Shown piece by piece: positions 1-11,844 of a stretch of DNA of 64,000 nucleotides. The first letter of the stretch is position 1. Each line of letters begins with the position of its first letter. A program made the translations under genes and the position numbers. Under the pieces are notes generated by a model. That model was not told the origin of the DNA, searched no databases, and saw only the letters and a list, made by a program, of their open reading frames with translations. The stretch covers positions 310,001 through 374,000 of the forward strand of contig BCIG01000004.1 of assembly GCA_001599915.1 (NCBI GenBank), written 5' to 3'. The DNA is from Symbiotaphrina buchneri (taxonomy: Eukaryota; Ascomycota; Symbiotaphrinales; Symbiotaphrinaceae).

Positions 1-346
1 CCTTGACCACGGTCTCGGAATCTCAAGCTTGCGCATGGCTGCATGGTAAGGACTAGTTTATGCATATCAACAAGAATTTGAATGGAAACGTGCCGATTGG
101 AAAGATCAAGATCACCAGCCTCCCGAGATACCCGAGCTGTCAGTCGTAAGCGCGCGTGTGTGCAAGACTAGCATTAAGATTCAATAAAAGCAGCGAGCAT
201 CGAGCAGCGCCCCGCCGCTCAGGGGCGGGGCGGAAGCAGAAAAGCAGTCACAACCTCAACCCGCCCAATGTGAGAATTTTACCACCAAAGTACCGCCAAA
301 TAAGCAAGGAGACAATGCAAACTCTTGTGAACAATATTTTAGCCAG
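1..346. other. Intergenic, left edge
   Basis: This is the DNA beyond the stop codon of the KXD1 gene. I see only short chance reading frames on both strands. The part next to the stop is probably the KXD1 3' untranslated region. No RNA gene, repeat or transposon is recognisable. Confidence 0.5.
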
Positions 347-1070
347 CTAGTAATCCACTGGAGCTGGGTAACGGCTGCTGGCCGCAGCGTATTCTGTGGG
401 ATATTTCGCCTGCGCCTTAGTATTGATTGCACTGTCACCCGGAATGTCAGCAAATATGATCCACCGAAATTCGTTCTCCTGTCAGGAGGTTCTGCAATCC
501 AAAAGGAGAGGTGAAACTCACGTTACGCGCTTCTGGGTCCACTCCAGATCTCTCTTCACCTCTTTTGCGGTCTTCATGCCATCAGCAAAGTTGGCTCTGG
601 TAGTAGCGAGCCTGCGCTGGGCAAGAGCTTGGAGTTCCAAAAGCTCTCGCTGCTTCGCATTGAGCTCTCCAGAACTTTAGTCTGAGTCAGCATAATTCAA
701 TAGATGGTGAGATTTGACGGCAATCTCGAAAGTAGACTCACGCTTGCGCTTGCTTGACTAGGCTCCTGTCAAGGGGTAGTGGATCAAAGATGCCTTGAAG
801 ACGGTCATTCAGAACATCCATTAGATCGACACCAGATCCGGAAGCGCTGCTCTCATACTCGCTGCCACTGGCCGCATAGCTGCTAGACGTGGCGGAGTTG
901 GTGTAAGATGGCAGCGCTGATCTTGAGCCAGAAGTCGTCACGCTCTCCGCAGCCTCAGGGGGAGATCCGACGAGAGGTTTGTAGCCAGTCTGATAGGGAG
1001 GATAGTAGGGAGCCTTTCCAGCCACATTGATGGGAGCTGACGGAGTGTAATGTTGAGTAGAAGAAGACAT
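347..1070 (-). CDS. kxd1: KxDL-motif protein KXD1 (BLOC-1/BORC-related subunit)
   Basis: Three exons on the minus strand: 1070-742, 674-522 and 431-347, joining in frame to 188 residues. The N-terminal third is Ser/Thr/Tyr/Pro-rich and disordered. The KxDL core follows (SGVDLMDVLNDRLQGIFDP, then SLVKQAQ), then a helix (NAKQRELLELQALAQRRL) and the conserved segment VKRDLEWTQKR. The C-terminus ends YPAPVDY, as I recall fungal KXD1 proteins ending. The family belongs to small coiled-coil complexes acting on endosome/lysosome (vacuole) trafficking. The first acceptor is the rarer AAG and intron 2 ends CAG. The ATG at 1070 is chosen because sequence upstream in the same frame looks like 5' UTR. 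Family call is strong; the exact role in this fungus is inferred. Confidence 0.88.
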
Positions 1071-2841
1071 GGTGGTAGAATATATGAAGTTTGATAGATA
1101 TGTGTGACAATAGATGATGTAAGGTATGTTTGCTTGATTAAGACAAGTGTCAGATGCCGGTGAACAGGCAAAGGGTGTAGCCTTTGCTTTGAAAGTTCTT
1201 TGAGAGGAGCGATTGAAGCGTGAAGAAGATAGGAAAGAAAGAAGGAAAGTCCGGAGTCCCTCAGGCCCGAGTCGTCCTTTTATACCCATTACAGTCCCAT
1301 TGCGCCCGGAAAGATCGTCATCCGGAAGACCAGAGATGTTGCTGCCCTATTCCAGGCCCTCTCGACCCCGCTCCGGTCAGAGGAAGGCTCCAGTTTATCC
1401 TAACGCTAGGGTTGTGGTTCCGTCTTCCCCGAACCTACTTGCCCTCCTCTTCCTCCAACCGACCCCCTCCTAGAGCCCTCCAACCCCGCTAGGCGCACAC
1501 TTTTCCCTGGGTCCCTTGTCAAGGCCTGAATTACTGATTGGTTTGGATAAGGTCGAGGTGACTCCGGTTCCCGCGCCGGCAATCAGGAAGCTGAGGCAGC
1601 AGTATGGGTGGAGAGGCGTTGCCCCTCGGTCTCCGACGATCGTCTGCAGACGCGAGATGGCAGCCAAGCAGCGGATGAACAGGCGCGCTCTATAGCGGCG
1701 ACAGCCCAGGGTTACCTGCAGGAATGAGGGTCGAGGCAATTGGTAACGGCACGTTTGCACTGACGTGGTCAATGGCTAGGTGGGTTGATGTGTTGTCATC
1801 GTATCGTTTGTTGAACGCTTTTTGCACACAGTTCGCTGCCGCTTACCACATGCGGTCCGTGGCCGCCAACCCGCAGTTTTCTGGAAGGCCATTGCGCCGA
1901 TCTTCTTGGAGCTTGGAGATCCCACATATCCCAAACACTGTTGTCAGTGGATCGGGACTAATAAACCTGCAACTATTCTGTGCTTCAATCGATGAATGAA
2001 TGTATGTTTTGCAGAGATGCGGTAGATTAGATGCTGGGCTAAAAGTTGGGCAATAACCCCTGTCGGCGGGAAATGCAGGCATAACCAGGATGACAACCAT
2101 GTGGATGCAAGGCTCGTCACAATGTGCGCGAGACGGCAGATCGCAGGAGGTCGCACGGAGAGGACGAGGACAGAGGGCAGAAAAGGCAGAAAAGGCAACC
2201 GCCTTAAAGATTCTGGCAAGGATTAGGCTGACCGCCATAGGCAGGTTGGTCAATGACCGCCGCAACCACCTCCATGGACCCCACAGTTGTGTCCTCAATC
2301 AATTTTTTGTCTTTCCAGTGCTTATATCTGTGGGACACTTCTCAGCAAGATCTGTTGGATATTATTCAAGGAGAGAAACAGTGTCCTTCACTCAGACGCA
2401 CGACAACTGGGGCAGGATTGGAAACCGATTGACCATCTTCTGTTGTTGATACTCTTAAATAAATATTCAGCGCCTCTCCTAGCATGAAGATACTGAAGGC
2501 ACCTGTACCTGTAGAAGCAAGAACACGGGAGTCCGTAGAAGACCAGATCAAATTAAGGGAAGGATATCCACCTCGAGCCTCTTCTGCAATACTCAAAGCA
2601 CATACTTCACAAAATGTGCTTTTCCGCTGTGTTCATTCATGTCCTTTCATAGCCCCGCACTCTTATCGATAAGGTGTGGAGAGCAAGCCCCATCTCGGCC
2701 GTGCTTATCCAGACCCCCAAATTGGGCGCCGCCTTCTCTCCACACTGAAGCACGACATACGGGCCCCCTTACTATTGTGCAATTGCAAAAACTTCCGATT
2801 CTTTGGACCAATTTCTAGCATCTCCACACATCTTCCCAAGC
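1071..2841. other. Intergenic between KXD1 and allantoicase
   Basis: This is a divergent intergenic stretch of about 1.8 kb between the minus-strand KXD1 start and the plus-strand allantoicase start. It holds no reading frame that looks like a protein family. The only strong landmark is the GATA palindrome at 2662-2673, listed separately. A small duplicated GGCAGAAAA tract lies near 2177-2195. Confidence 0.5.
2662..2673. promoter_or_regulatory. Double GATA palindrome upstream of allantoicase
   Basis: The sequence CTTATCGATAAG is a perfect 12-bp palindrome carrying a GATA core on each strand (CGATAA, HGATAR type). It lies about 170 bp upstream of the chosen allantoicase ATG. GATA factors of the AreA/NIT2 class control nitrogen-source genes, including purine breakdown genes, in ascomycetes. 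The regulatory role here is inferred from sequence and position. Confidence 0.5.
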
Positions 2842-4010
2842 ATGGAGGCCCCAATCATCCCACTCGAGCAAGTAGGCGATATAACGGCCAAATCCGTCAA
2901 GCCAATTGCAGCAACCAGCATCGCCAAGGTCTTCACCTCGAACTTCATAGGTGCGCCAGCGCCCCCGCTGCTGCCAGCAGGCAATTGACGCCCAAGATCG
3001 CTAACTTGCATACAGACCTCATCTCGAAACCACTGGGTTCCAAGATCCTCGGCGTCTCCGACGAGTGGTTCGCCGAAGCCTCGAATCTCACCACGCGCAC
3101 GGATCCCGTGCGCAAGCCCGGCGTCTTTACCTACGCCGGAGCCTGGTACGATGGCTGGGAGACGCGGCGACACAATCCGGAGCCCTTTGACTGGGTTGTC
3201 ATCCGCACGGGTGTGGCCAGTGGCAAGGTGATTGGGGTGGAGATTGATACGGCATTCTTCAATGGCAATCAAGCGCCTGAGATCGCGGTCGAGGGCTGCT
3301 TCTCGGAGGATGATGAGGCGGTCATCAAGTCTGCAGGTGCGCCCGAGGGGCAGGGTGTGTGGGAGACTATTCTGGAGAAGCAGGAGTGCGGACCCAGCCA
3401 GCGACAAGCTTGGCAGCTACCCAGCCTGACGGAGAAGGCATATACGCATGTTCGCCTTTTGATGTTCCCAGATGGTGGCATTGCGAGGTTTAGGTTATAC
3501 GGCTCCGCAGTGCCGGTCTGGCCCAAAGACCCAAACGAGCTTGTAGATCTGGCAGCGACGGTCAACGGAGGTGTCGCAACCTCGTGCTCAGATCAGCACT
3601 TTGGCACGAAGGATAACCTCCTTTTACCGGGGCGTGGAGTGGACATGGGTGATGGCTGGGAGACGAAACGATCGAGAGGGAAAGACCACGTCGACTGGGT
3701 GATTGTGAGATTAGGGGACGAGGGTTACGTGGACAAGGTCGTCGTAGACACGGCGCATTTCAGAGGCAATTTCCCACAGGCTGTCAAGGTCCATGGGATC
3801 AAGGTAGCTAAAGGCAAAGAGCCCGGCGCGGACGACAAAGGTTGGGTAGAGGTAGTGGCGGCGCAGAAGTGTGGTCCTGACAAGGAGCATGAGTACGGCG
3901 CGGGCGTGTTGAAGGTGGCCGAGGATCAACCATTCAGCCATATGAAGCTGACCATGATCCCGGACGGTGGAATCAAGCGATTCAGGGTGTTTGGGAGACG
4001 GGTTGTCTGA
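2842..4010 (+). CDS. alc: Allantoicase (allantoate amidinohydrolase, EC 3.5.3.4)
   Basis: Two exons, 2842-2950 and 3016-4010, give 367 residues, normal for the family. The 65-bp intron has a GCTAAC branch site and CAG acceptor and joins ...TSNFI to DLISKPLGSKIL. The enzyme hydrolyses allantoate to ureidoglycolate and urea in purine catabolism. The protein holds the two internal allantoicase repeats: WYDGWETRRHNPEPFDWV with VIGVEIDTAFFNGN in the first half, and DGWETKRSRGKDHVDWV with VDKVVVDTAHFRGN in the second. Each repeat ends with a similar MFPDGGIARFR / MIPDGGIKRFR block. An in-frame ATG at 2803 would add 13 residues; 2842 is preferred but not certain. GATA sites lie upstream. Confidence 0.93.
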
Positions 4011-4130
4011 GGTGACGAGATCTGATAAACACATGGAGATATCTTCCGAACTCCGTACGATACCTCGCGTTCTTTTCTCCGGCGTGCAATCCATATCCGT
4101 AGCAACCATGCAAACCCGAAGACAATAATT

Positions 4131-4154
4131 CATGCATCATGCATGCATGCATGC
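4131..4154. repeat. CATG/ATGC microsatellite
   Basis: A short self-complementary run of CATGCAT and GCAT units immediately 3' of allantoicase. It is visible directly and could extrude as a hairpin. No function is claimed. Confidence 0.7.
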
Positions 4155-4942
4155 TGATGGAGTCTAAAATTGCCCCGGTACTCGTACAAACAGTGGTAGA
4201 TGAAGGGGTCCTTGCATACGGAGTTATAATGCTTTGGGGTGGAATCCAGGCCCAAAGCCAGCCACATGCACCCGTAGCCGAAACACAAGGGCGATATGCG
4301 GCGCATTCCTGGCGTTATCTTAGCTGGCTCCTTCAGCCTCACCCGAGGCCTGAAACAACGGGCTTTCCTGTCCGGCCAGGAACCGGGAATTTGGAAATGA
4401 CGAGCTTTCGTCCCCTGACAACCTTGCAAACAGAGAGAGCTCACGGGCCTCTGGCTTGCTTCCGACTATCCGGGCGCCTGCAGGACGACTGACCCTAGCT
4501 TAGGATACGAGGACGGGCGCGCAAACGGATAGCTCATGTCCATGATGCAGTTCAGTCGGTTGGGGTCGCATCCGTAAAGGAATCAAGGGCGGCACAGCAT
4601 CGGGTCATCATTCCAGGAACAACAAAGCGGCTGCATGAAGACTTTCGCTCCTACTGCCGTATTGCCGTTTGTTTGGGTTTCCCGCGTTGCACAGGGCACA
4701 TATCAGCCGCCTCTCACATGGAAGGAATCTTTTTTCCTCCGTGCAAATGACATGACGCCCATTTGATACGTAGTACTGCTTCTTTGGGAACTGCATCCGA
4801 AATAAATGGAAGGGGGCCCAAATCTCCACCAACCAATCGATTCGGGACGACGCGAATATGCTCAAGTTACCTCGGACTGGTGCACCGGCGCACCGGCGTT
4901 TGACGTTACCAATGAGTACCTTACTTCATGATGTAGCTTGGT

Positions 4943-4960
4943 AAAGGTACAGATACCTTT
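4943..4960. repeat. Inverted repeat of the AAGGTA motif
   Basis: AAAGGTA and TACCTTT form seven-base arms around a four-base spacer (CAGA). It belongs to the AAGGTA/TACCTT motif family that recurs in the intergenic DNA of this window. Confidence 0.6.
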
Positions 4961-6424
4961 CAGTATCTTTCTCGCTTTCTTGGACACCGAGGTAGGAAAT
5001 ATCCTGATCGCTGAATGACGGGAGCGACAAGTGGAGAAGTGCAAAGTTACACCTAATCTTTCGTACCAATCAGCAGCGTGACGCGTGCCACCCTGTCTGC
5101 TCGTCTTCTCTAGCCACACTTTGACTTTTGCGCAGCGCCACACCTCGCATTTTCCATCCCGTGTCTGCCAAACGCCAAGCATGTGCGAACTGTCAGTGGT
5201 GATCGTCCATCCCCGCGCCGTGTCCAACCGGCGTGCAGTCAGAGTTCAACACGCGCGTGTCGTGTTCCAAAGTCTCCCCTTGCCGTTCCTGCCTTTTCCA
5301 CTCTGATAGGTCGTAGCATGAGTGACGAAACGACTCCGTACAAGAGTACTCTTACAACTAAGATCAATAGGTAGGTACCCTTCATTGATAGGGTCTAGAG
5401 ACGTAGTGCTTTGACATGTTTGGTCCAGCAGACCGACTGTCAGGCTAACTAACGGCTGGAGATGAAGCTGAGCTGCCCTGAAGTGCTCAAGTACGAAGTA
5501 CAAGTCCAGCACTAAGGGCAACCAACGTACGACGACCTAATACACCTACTACTGTACCTTACCTATCCTACCGCACCTCATCACCCGAAGGTCCAGATGC
5601 ACTAATTCCTTAGGCCTCCAGGACCTCTTTCTCCTCTCACTAGCCACTCCCAGCCGCCGAGGCACAGGCACCGCGTATGTGTGGCTCAAGAGGAGAAATC
5701 CATCGACTGACTGATCGCCCGAATGGGCCCAAAAACGAACCACCCAGGCCCGCTCAGACAACCCAAGATCCCTGCTCGATAATAATCTGGGCCGGTCCGC
5801 CACGAATCGATTGCGCCGAACCCTTGACCTGCCTGTCCACGACAAACCCGCTACGGCTATGTTTGCTAACCCAGAGCCTGTCATCACCCTTTTGAGTTTC
5901 GGATCCGGCAATGGTCTCTGACCGGGCAAGTCTCGGTCATGCTCTCCTAGTTCTCAAGGTGATATTTCGTTGGTAATGTACAATAGTGGAAAGTCTGAAA
6001 ATTTATCGCCAACAATGATGGTTTCCGTCGCCTTGCTCTCGTACACTCGAGCCGATTGGATATCTGAAGCTGTCCGTCTGCTGGGTGTAGATGAAACGCC
6101 CGGTCTCACCTGCAGGCAGACACCCTCTCTTTGACCACCCACAGCCATGATCCTCCCAATACCTCACGCTTGTAAAACTCCTTTGAATCGCGACAGAATG
6201 CCATGTACCACAGCATGGCTGCACTCCCGATGCAGTTGAAACGAGCTTCGAGCTCTGATGTTACACTTGACCATCTGCAAGCCTATTCACACCGCGTAGA
6301 TAATGACAATGCTGAAAGGAACACAGTCCAATACCAGGAATAGACGGTTGAGCCCCGCTCATAAATCTTGAATGCAAAAGACGTTGGAAAGAAAACAAAG
6401 TGCACCAGAAGCGTGCCACATCCA

Positions 6425-7941
6425 CTATCTCGCGTGACCAGACCTGGGAGAGTAAGGTCCCCTTTCAGCTTCTCTAGGTGGACTGTGCCTCCTATATTCT
6501 GAGTCCCGCCTGTTATCCGCATAGGGACGTACGTGGTCGGACGAATAGGAAGCCCCTCCACGTGAACTGCCATACGACGTACCACTCGGTATATCAGAAG
6601 AAGCGGTAGATGAAGACGTAAAATGGCTAGACACACTAGCACTGGGAGGATTTCCTGGATCTGTAGGACGCCTCCGTCGGGTAGAAGAGGATCTACTAAA
6701 ACTTTCGTAGCCCCTGGATGACTCGCTCCTCTGCCTCGAGTGCCCACGTCTCCTTGGAGTAGTCTGCGGCGATGTCGAATACGGCGGAGACGTATACGTC
6801 GGTTGTGTGGAGGGCATAGGTGCTGGTTGCTGTGGTCCTTGGGCCTTTCGCTTCCGAGGGGAATCGGTTGTATCTAAGCTCAAGCATATATCAGATCAAT
6901 ATCAATTGAACCACCCTTCCGGTGTCACATACCTGAAGGTGTCGAAGGTTGGTTACCGCTCGATTGAGAGGATTGTGGAGGTACCCAATGATGGAAGTAA
7001 ATGGATGTGGAGGGGGAAGTCTGCTCTTGTGAGACAGAGTGCGTCTGCGACAGAGGATGTGCGCCTGGCCCAGGTGGTCCGCTTGGTGGAGGCTGGATAT
7101 GCATTTCAGCCGTGTTCAGGCGCGGTAGACTGGACTGCGCGGGTGGTCTTGGAGCCGACGTAGGTCCAGAAGGAGCCCTGCCCCGCTCAGACGGGTCAGA
7201 CGGCGGCATCCCGGTTACGGGAAAAGGTGGAATAAACGTAGACTGCTGCGGAGGAGGAACCGCCTGTACGGAAGCAGCAGCTTGCTGGCCGTATTGATGA
7301 GGCTGCGCAAGTGTCCTTGACTCACGCCGCAACTCTGGAGAAGACTGAGAGGCTGGTAAGGCTTGCTGTTGGTATTGTTGTTGTTGCAGCTGAGAGACTT
7401 GGGCAACATAATGCTGGGTCCATTCTAGGCTTGTGTTGGCCATACTCGGTCCACCCAGACCGGCAAAGATCATAGGGACCAGATAAGGCGGAACTCCACC
7501 TTGCAGAGATTCGTGAAGCATACTGTGTTCAATCTTGCGCTGCTCCAAACGTAATGATTCTTGCTTTGTCTTCTCCTCTTCCTGCTTCCTTCGATCTTCC
7601 TCCGCCTTTGCTTGTAGCCAATTTCTCATGGATTCTTCCGCACCTTGCCATTGTGGTGGGGCTGCAGGCAACTGCCCATGGCCTTGCCCAACAGACTGAC
7701 CAATGGTGGGTGGAGGGGCCCTCTCTGGCGGCGGTAAAGTCAATCCAGCCGGAGGAGGTAGACCACGGTGTGGTGTGGTCATCCTTGGCGAGGACTTTTT
7801 CGGCAGAGGAGGTAGAGGGGGAGGAGCGGTGGCCACCGCGGGGGAGAATCGTGGATTCGATGGTGGAGTTGGTGGAATGTAGTCATGGAAGCCTCTGTGG
7901 ATGCCTTCGAATGCGGGTGGCTGCTTCTGTGTGAGCAACAT
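6425..7941 (-). CDS. Conserved-looking Pro/Gln/Ser-rich fungal protein, function unknown
   Basis: Two exons, 7941-6933 and 6873-6425, join in frame across a 59-bp GTATGT...TTAG intron to give 485 residues. I do not recognise a named family. The N-terminus has a short ordered-looking motif (FEGIHRGFHDYIPPTPPSNP). A charged helix around residues 110-140 (MRNWLQAKAEEDRRKQEEEK onward) follows, then a compact hydrophobic stretch (GGVPPYLVPMIFAGLGG). The rest is Gln-rich, Pro-rich and finally Ser/Arg-rich, with a basic PRKRKAQ segment at the start of exon 2 that could be a nuclear localisation signal. A nuclear or RNA/transcription-linked role is possible but is only inference. The start is uncertain: CACACAG just after the chosen ATG could be an acceptor for an upstream exon. 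Confidence 0.7.
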
Positions 7942-9742
7942 GAGTGCAGCTAGTCGAGTAGTAACACAGCATGAAGCCAGAAATAAGTACAACCTTGATA
8001 AAGATCAGGAAGAAAGACGACCCAGAGCTCCTGAAAGATAGCGGTGCCAGCCGCATACAGGCTTCAGACGCTAGAGTGGACCAGCCCTGCGGAGCAGAAC
8101 AGTTCCTGACGTATCAAGGAACTCCCCCCACAGTCCGAATCTGGTCCTATCCTCGGCGTAGGAGGGCCCAAGGCGCAGGCACAGGGGATCCTTGGTGCGG
8201 CGCCTCCAAACTGTAAACCTCAGAGTAGCACGCTGCACAGATGGTGTTCCAAGCGGCAGAGACCCGGATTGTCAATTAAAACCTCGGGTGCCAGCCTGTT
8301 GATCCAAAGGAAATTTGCAACAGTGCCACAAACGCTCAGGTGGTACCAACGGTGTAGATAAATAGGCGCAAGATCTGCGACAGTTGTAACGGATCTGCCC
8401 TGGTTCTGTCAATGATATTCGGAGAGGGTATGGTAACCCGAAGGCTGATTCCCTGTTCAAGCCAACAAGGCAGAAGCAAGCGGGAGGGAGCCAGGTTTCA
8501 GCAGCACCAGAGAGTGGGCCAGTCTGGACCGGGAAAAGCATGTGCCTCTGGCAGAAGGGTGTGGGTGGGAAGAAGGACAAGAAGAAGTAGAAGAAGGAAA
8601 AGGCAGGTCAGGGTTGGTGGAACAGTGTGACAAAGAAGCAGAGATGAAGGAAGGCCGGGGTGTGGTTTGTTGGTGGTGGGATGCGGCGACTTATAATATC
8701 CACGAATGGAGTCGACTGCGATCCAGAGCAATTGGGAAGCTGCTTTGGGAACTATGTTTGATTGAAACAGAAGGGACGATAAGCGCGACCTTCCGGGGTG
8801 GCTTGTTTATTATGTTTCTGGGGCCCATGGTGGTCTTGGGCTGGTCCTGGGTCCCCGCCCTCATTAAGCAGCAATCTTGCGAACAGGGAGGGCGCAAGCA
8901 GAGCAAGAAGAGATCTGGATTGTGGCTGAGGCCTTTGGGGCAGGACTGTCGATCACCTGGCTGTTCGGCCAGTGACCTACATTAGCCACGAGGAAAACGC
9001 GATACATCATACTTCATACGGGGGGCGGTCTGTTCTGTCAGCCAAGGTGAGCGTGCGCTATTCTAGTTTACCCTTACCTGAAAGGGCGCCATCCGTCTAG
9101 CAACACCCTAACCGGCCGCGACAATGGTACTGTACACGTACGAGAGTACAAACAGTACAAAGTCATTTCGGCATGGCAGCTACGGATAGCGTGCAGGAGG
9201 GACCTTGAACCTCGGGCGTATCGGGCCTTAGACCCATCGGAGGCTGCGACGGGCTAAGGATGGATACACTTACCTTACTAACTGGAAGGTTAACCGGAAT
9301 ACCCAGCTCAGCTAAGGCAGCTGCAAGTGGTGTCTGTCTGCATGCCTCTGGCTGTTTGACGAGTTTGGGCCCGCATCATTAGCAGCATACCTTAAAAGAA
9401 TTGTCCGTGCCGTCAAGCTTTCCACCTACGCCCCCTTACCCTCCAACCAGCACCGGGCCATGCACGAGCTGCGTCGGGTAGTCTTGACAACGACAACAAC
9501 AGAGCGGTCCTTGTGTTCCATACCTTAACTGCGAAACCCTGGTCAGAGACACACCGCCGCGCATAGGGAGACGACATACCGCGGCATGCTGGTCGCTGGG
9601 GCTTGTGGCTTTGTGGGACCCGATCCGAAAAGCCCTGGTAGGCGGGGTTTTAGTGTTTCGTCCTTCTGCACCGATGCCGCATCGAGCGAAAAATGGAATG
9701 GAGCCAGGGTACTGCAATAATAATCCGAGCCCTAGAGAGAAA

Positions 9743-9769
9743 GAAAAAGACGAAAAAGACGAAAAAGAC
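9743..9769. repeat. GACGAAAAA short tandem repeat
   Basis: Two perfect 9-bp GACGAAAAA units flanked by partial copies (GAAAAA before, GAC after). It is a small simple repeat in the gene-poor region, with no function apparent. Confidence 0.65.
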
Positions 9770-11835
9770 AATCGGCCTGGTCTGGCTCCTCAGTCGTCAC
9801 CATGTGGGCAGAAGAGTCTAGCTTGATAGTATGTGGTAGCTTAAGTCCCAAGTACGAGTACAATAATACCGACGTTACCTGCGTCGCGACCTACGAAGTA
9901 CCTGAGGCAGGTTGATCTGGGGGCCCGGAATGTTTTGCGCCAGGCCCTGGAACGCCTGACTGGTCAAACACCCCGGCCAAGTGCCTGTGGAGGAACGGCG
10001 CGATGGAGCGTCACGTCCATGCTTTGGCCCCGCTAAGGATCTTTACAGTTTGCCGCCGGGCCCCAGGCCGTTTTTTGATTGAAACCTTGGGCGCCCACGT
10101 TAGATCGTCTGTCGTTCACCGACTCGACTCGCACCATAAGGTTCCTACGAATAAGGTACTCGTACGAGGTATCTCATAAGGTAAGTTCAAGAGGCGGTAG
10201 TGCGAGATTGGTGCCAAGTCACGCCAGCGCAAATGGCTGACGCCCATTGTAGATGCGACAAGCGAGAACAGGCGCCCTCTTGCTCTCGGCAACTAGGCCG
10301 AGAAAGCGCGCAAGAGAGGGCGCATCGTATCTTACTGGCCGGCCCGGTCAACTCTTCGTGCTCCATGTACCGTATTAAACTTAATGAAAGGAAATACACC
10401 CAATTGAATGGACCCGGTGACAGACGAACCAAAGGTGTATGCCCATGTCGGACGGTATGCGTATCTGTATTCCTGCAGATTTCGCAGTCGCCGTCAGCGT
10501 CAACTTAACCGGTTACCACGGAACCAGTTCACCCGAACGCCGTTGAAATGGTTCCGAGATGAAGGGGGCACCACATCTGCAAGGCACAGAAGAAAAACGG
10601 CCGATGGGTTTAGATTCAGAATGCGGAAGCTGCAAGCCACAAAGCAAACCTTGGGCAACGGACCCATCGGCAATAGCGGTAGGCAAACAGAACTGTACTC
10701 ATCCACGGCCACAACGGATACACCAGGCCAAGCTAGGTAACCAGACACCATTGCATTCATCGAAGGGGAAACCAGTGGTCAGGATTCTTGCTGTTTCTGT
10801 TACTCTTGTGACAAGCTCGGACTTGGAGCAAGATGTGACTGGACAAGAAGGAAATATCAGGACTGCTTCCCCTCATTGGAACGCGCACAGCGCAATTCGG
10901 AAAGTTTCAGCGGTAGGCGCCACATCTTATGCAGGATTTGAAAAGCGGAGCAGAGCTGTTTTTGAGAGTCCAGGCGCTGATGGACTCGCCACATTTTGAT
11001 GGTGCATGACTCGATGGGAACAAGTTTCCAACCATCACTCGTCTCCCTTGGAGACGGCAGATGGGTCCTTTGTATTCCGAGGATGAGCTTGTCATGAACA
11101 CAGCGCCAAGAGAGGTGGAAAAGCTCATTGAGAGATCGGATTGTGCATGAGTCGCTGGATGTATTACAGCAGGAAAAGCCGAAATCGAACGCGAAACTGA
11201 CCAGATTGTCTTGATTAGCCAGTCGCGTAGCTGGTCGTAAAGATCGATGCTTGTGCAGTCACCTGCAGCGATGGTCAATCGCTTCAATAGTGCAAGTGCT
11301 GCAAGGGTGAGAAAGGCACTTAGGAGTGCATCTCTAAGCAGCCAAGACAGGCCCTGGGCTCCGGTATGGATATCAAAAAAGGTAAATGGACCCATTCGGG
11401 AGATCCTCCCGCCCGTGGGCAGCCTCTCGAGTCGTACAAGAGCACCCCATGCGGTCTCGATCTGCGTTGTCGATTCTCAGCCATATCATCGTCTCGAAAG
11501 CTGGGCGCAAGGCTGTACAGAAGTCTGAGGGGCTAAATCCGAGAGGAACCTGCCATTCCTGGCCGAGAACCAGCATGGATGCATCCCTAGTCCGGGTCTG
11601 GATGCGCCATGCTGACCGGAGACGGGTTGAGAGCGCGAATGTAGAGGTTGCAAGTCATAGCGGCGAGCGCGGCCGATCCCTCAGCCTAAGGTGCGTTGAG
11701 GTCGGTGGACAACAGTGATGTGAAGACCCACGGTGCTTGCAAACTTTCCGGTCCTTGTGGCTTGACAGGGTGGACCCTTGTAATGGAGAGCCGGTCTCCT
11801 CTGCTGGTGGGAGGCGGTGTGAAGTGCAAGCACCT

Positions 11836-11844
11836 TACTCCGTA
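11836..11844. repeat. TACTCCGTA motif copy
   Basis: A single copy of the 9-bp TACTCCGTA word (reverse complement TACGGAGTA) that recurs in intergenic parts of this window. It lies about 4 kb upstream of the minus-strand Pro/Gln-rich gene, in the gene-poor region. Confidence 0.4.

Larger units (their letters stand above)
4011..6424. other. Intergenic between convergent genes
   Basis: About 2.4 kb between the 3' ends of allantoicase and the Pro/Gln-rich gene. Reading frames are short and show no family resemblance. It contains a CATG/ATGC microsatellite at 4131-4154, a duplicated GCACCGGC at 4882-4897, an inverted repeat AAAGGTA-caga-TACCTTT at 4943-4960 and TACCTTACC at 5555-5563. No RNA gene is recognised. 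Confidence 0.45.

Noticed and set aside
2366-2596. Minus-strand 76-residue frame with a hydrophobic, Gly/Ser-rich run
   Set aside because: It starts from a non-ATG codon, has no splice partners and matches no family I know.
2951-3015. Apparent frameshift in the allantoicase N-terminus
   Set aside because: A 65-bp intron with GTGCGC donor, GCTAAC branch site and CAG acceptor joins SNFI to DLISK in frame, so no frameshift is needed.
8542-8985. 147-residue plus-strand frame
   Set aside because: Low-complexity Glu/Gly start and random-looking remainder; no splice or family support.
10907-11576. Two overlapping minus-strand frames that could form a membrane protein
   Set aside because: No GT...AG join linked them convincingly, and no conserved motif was seen. 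Kept only as a hint under the gene-poor region.
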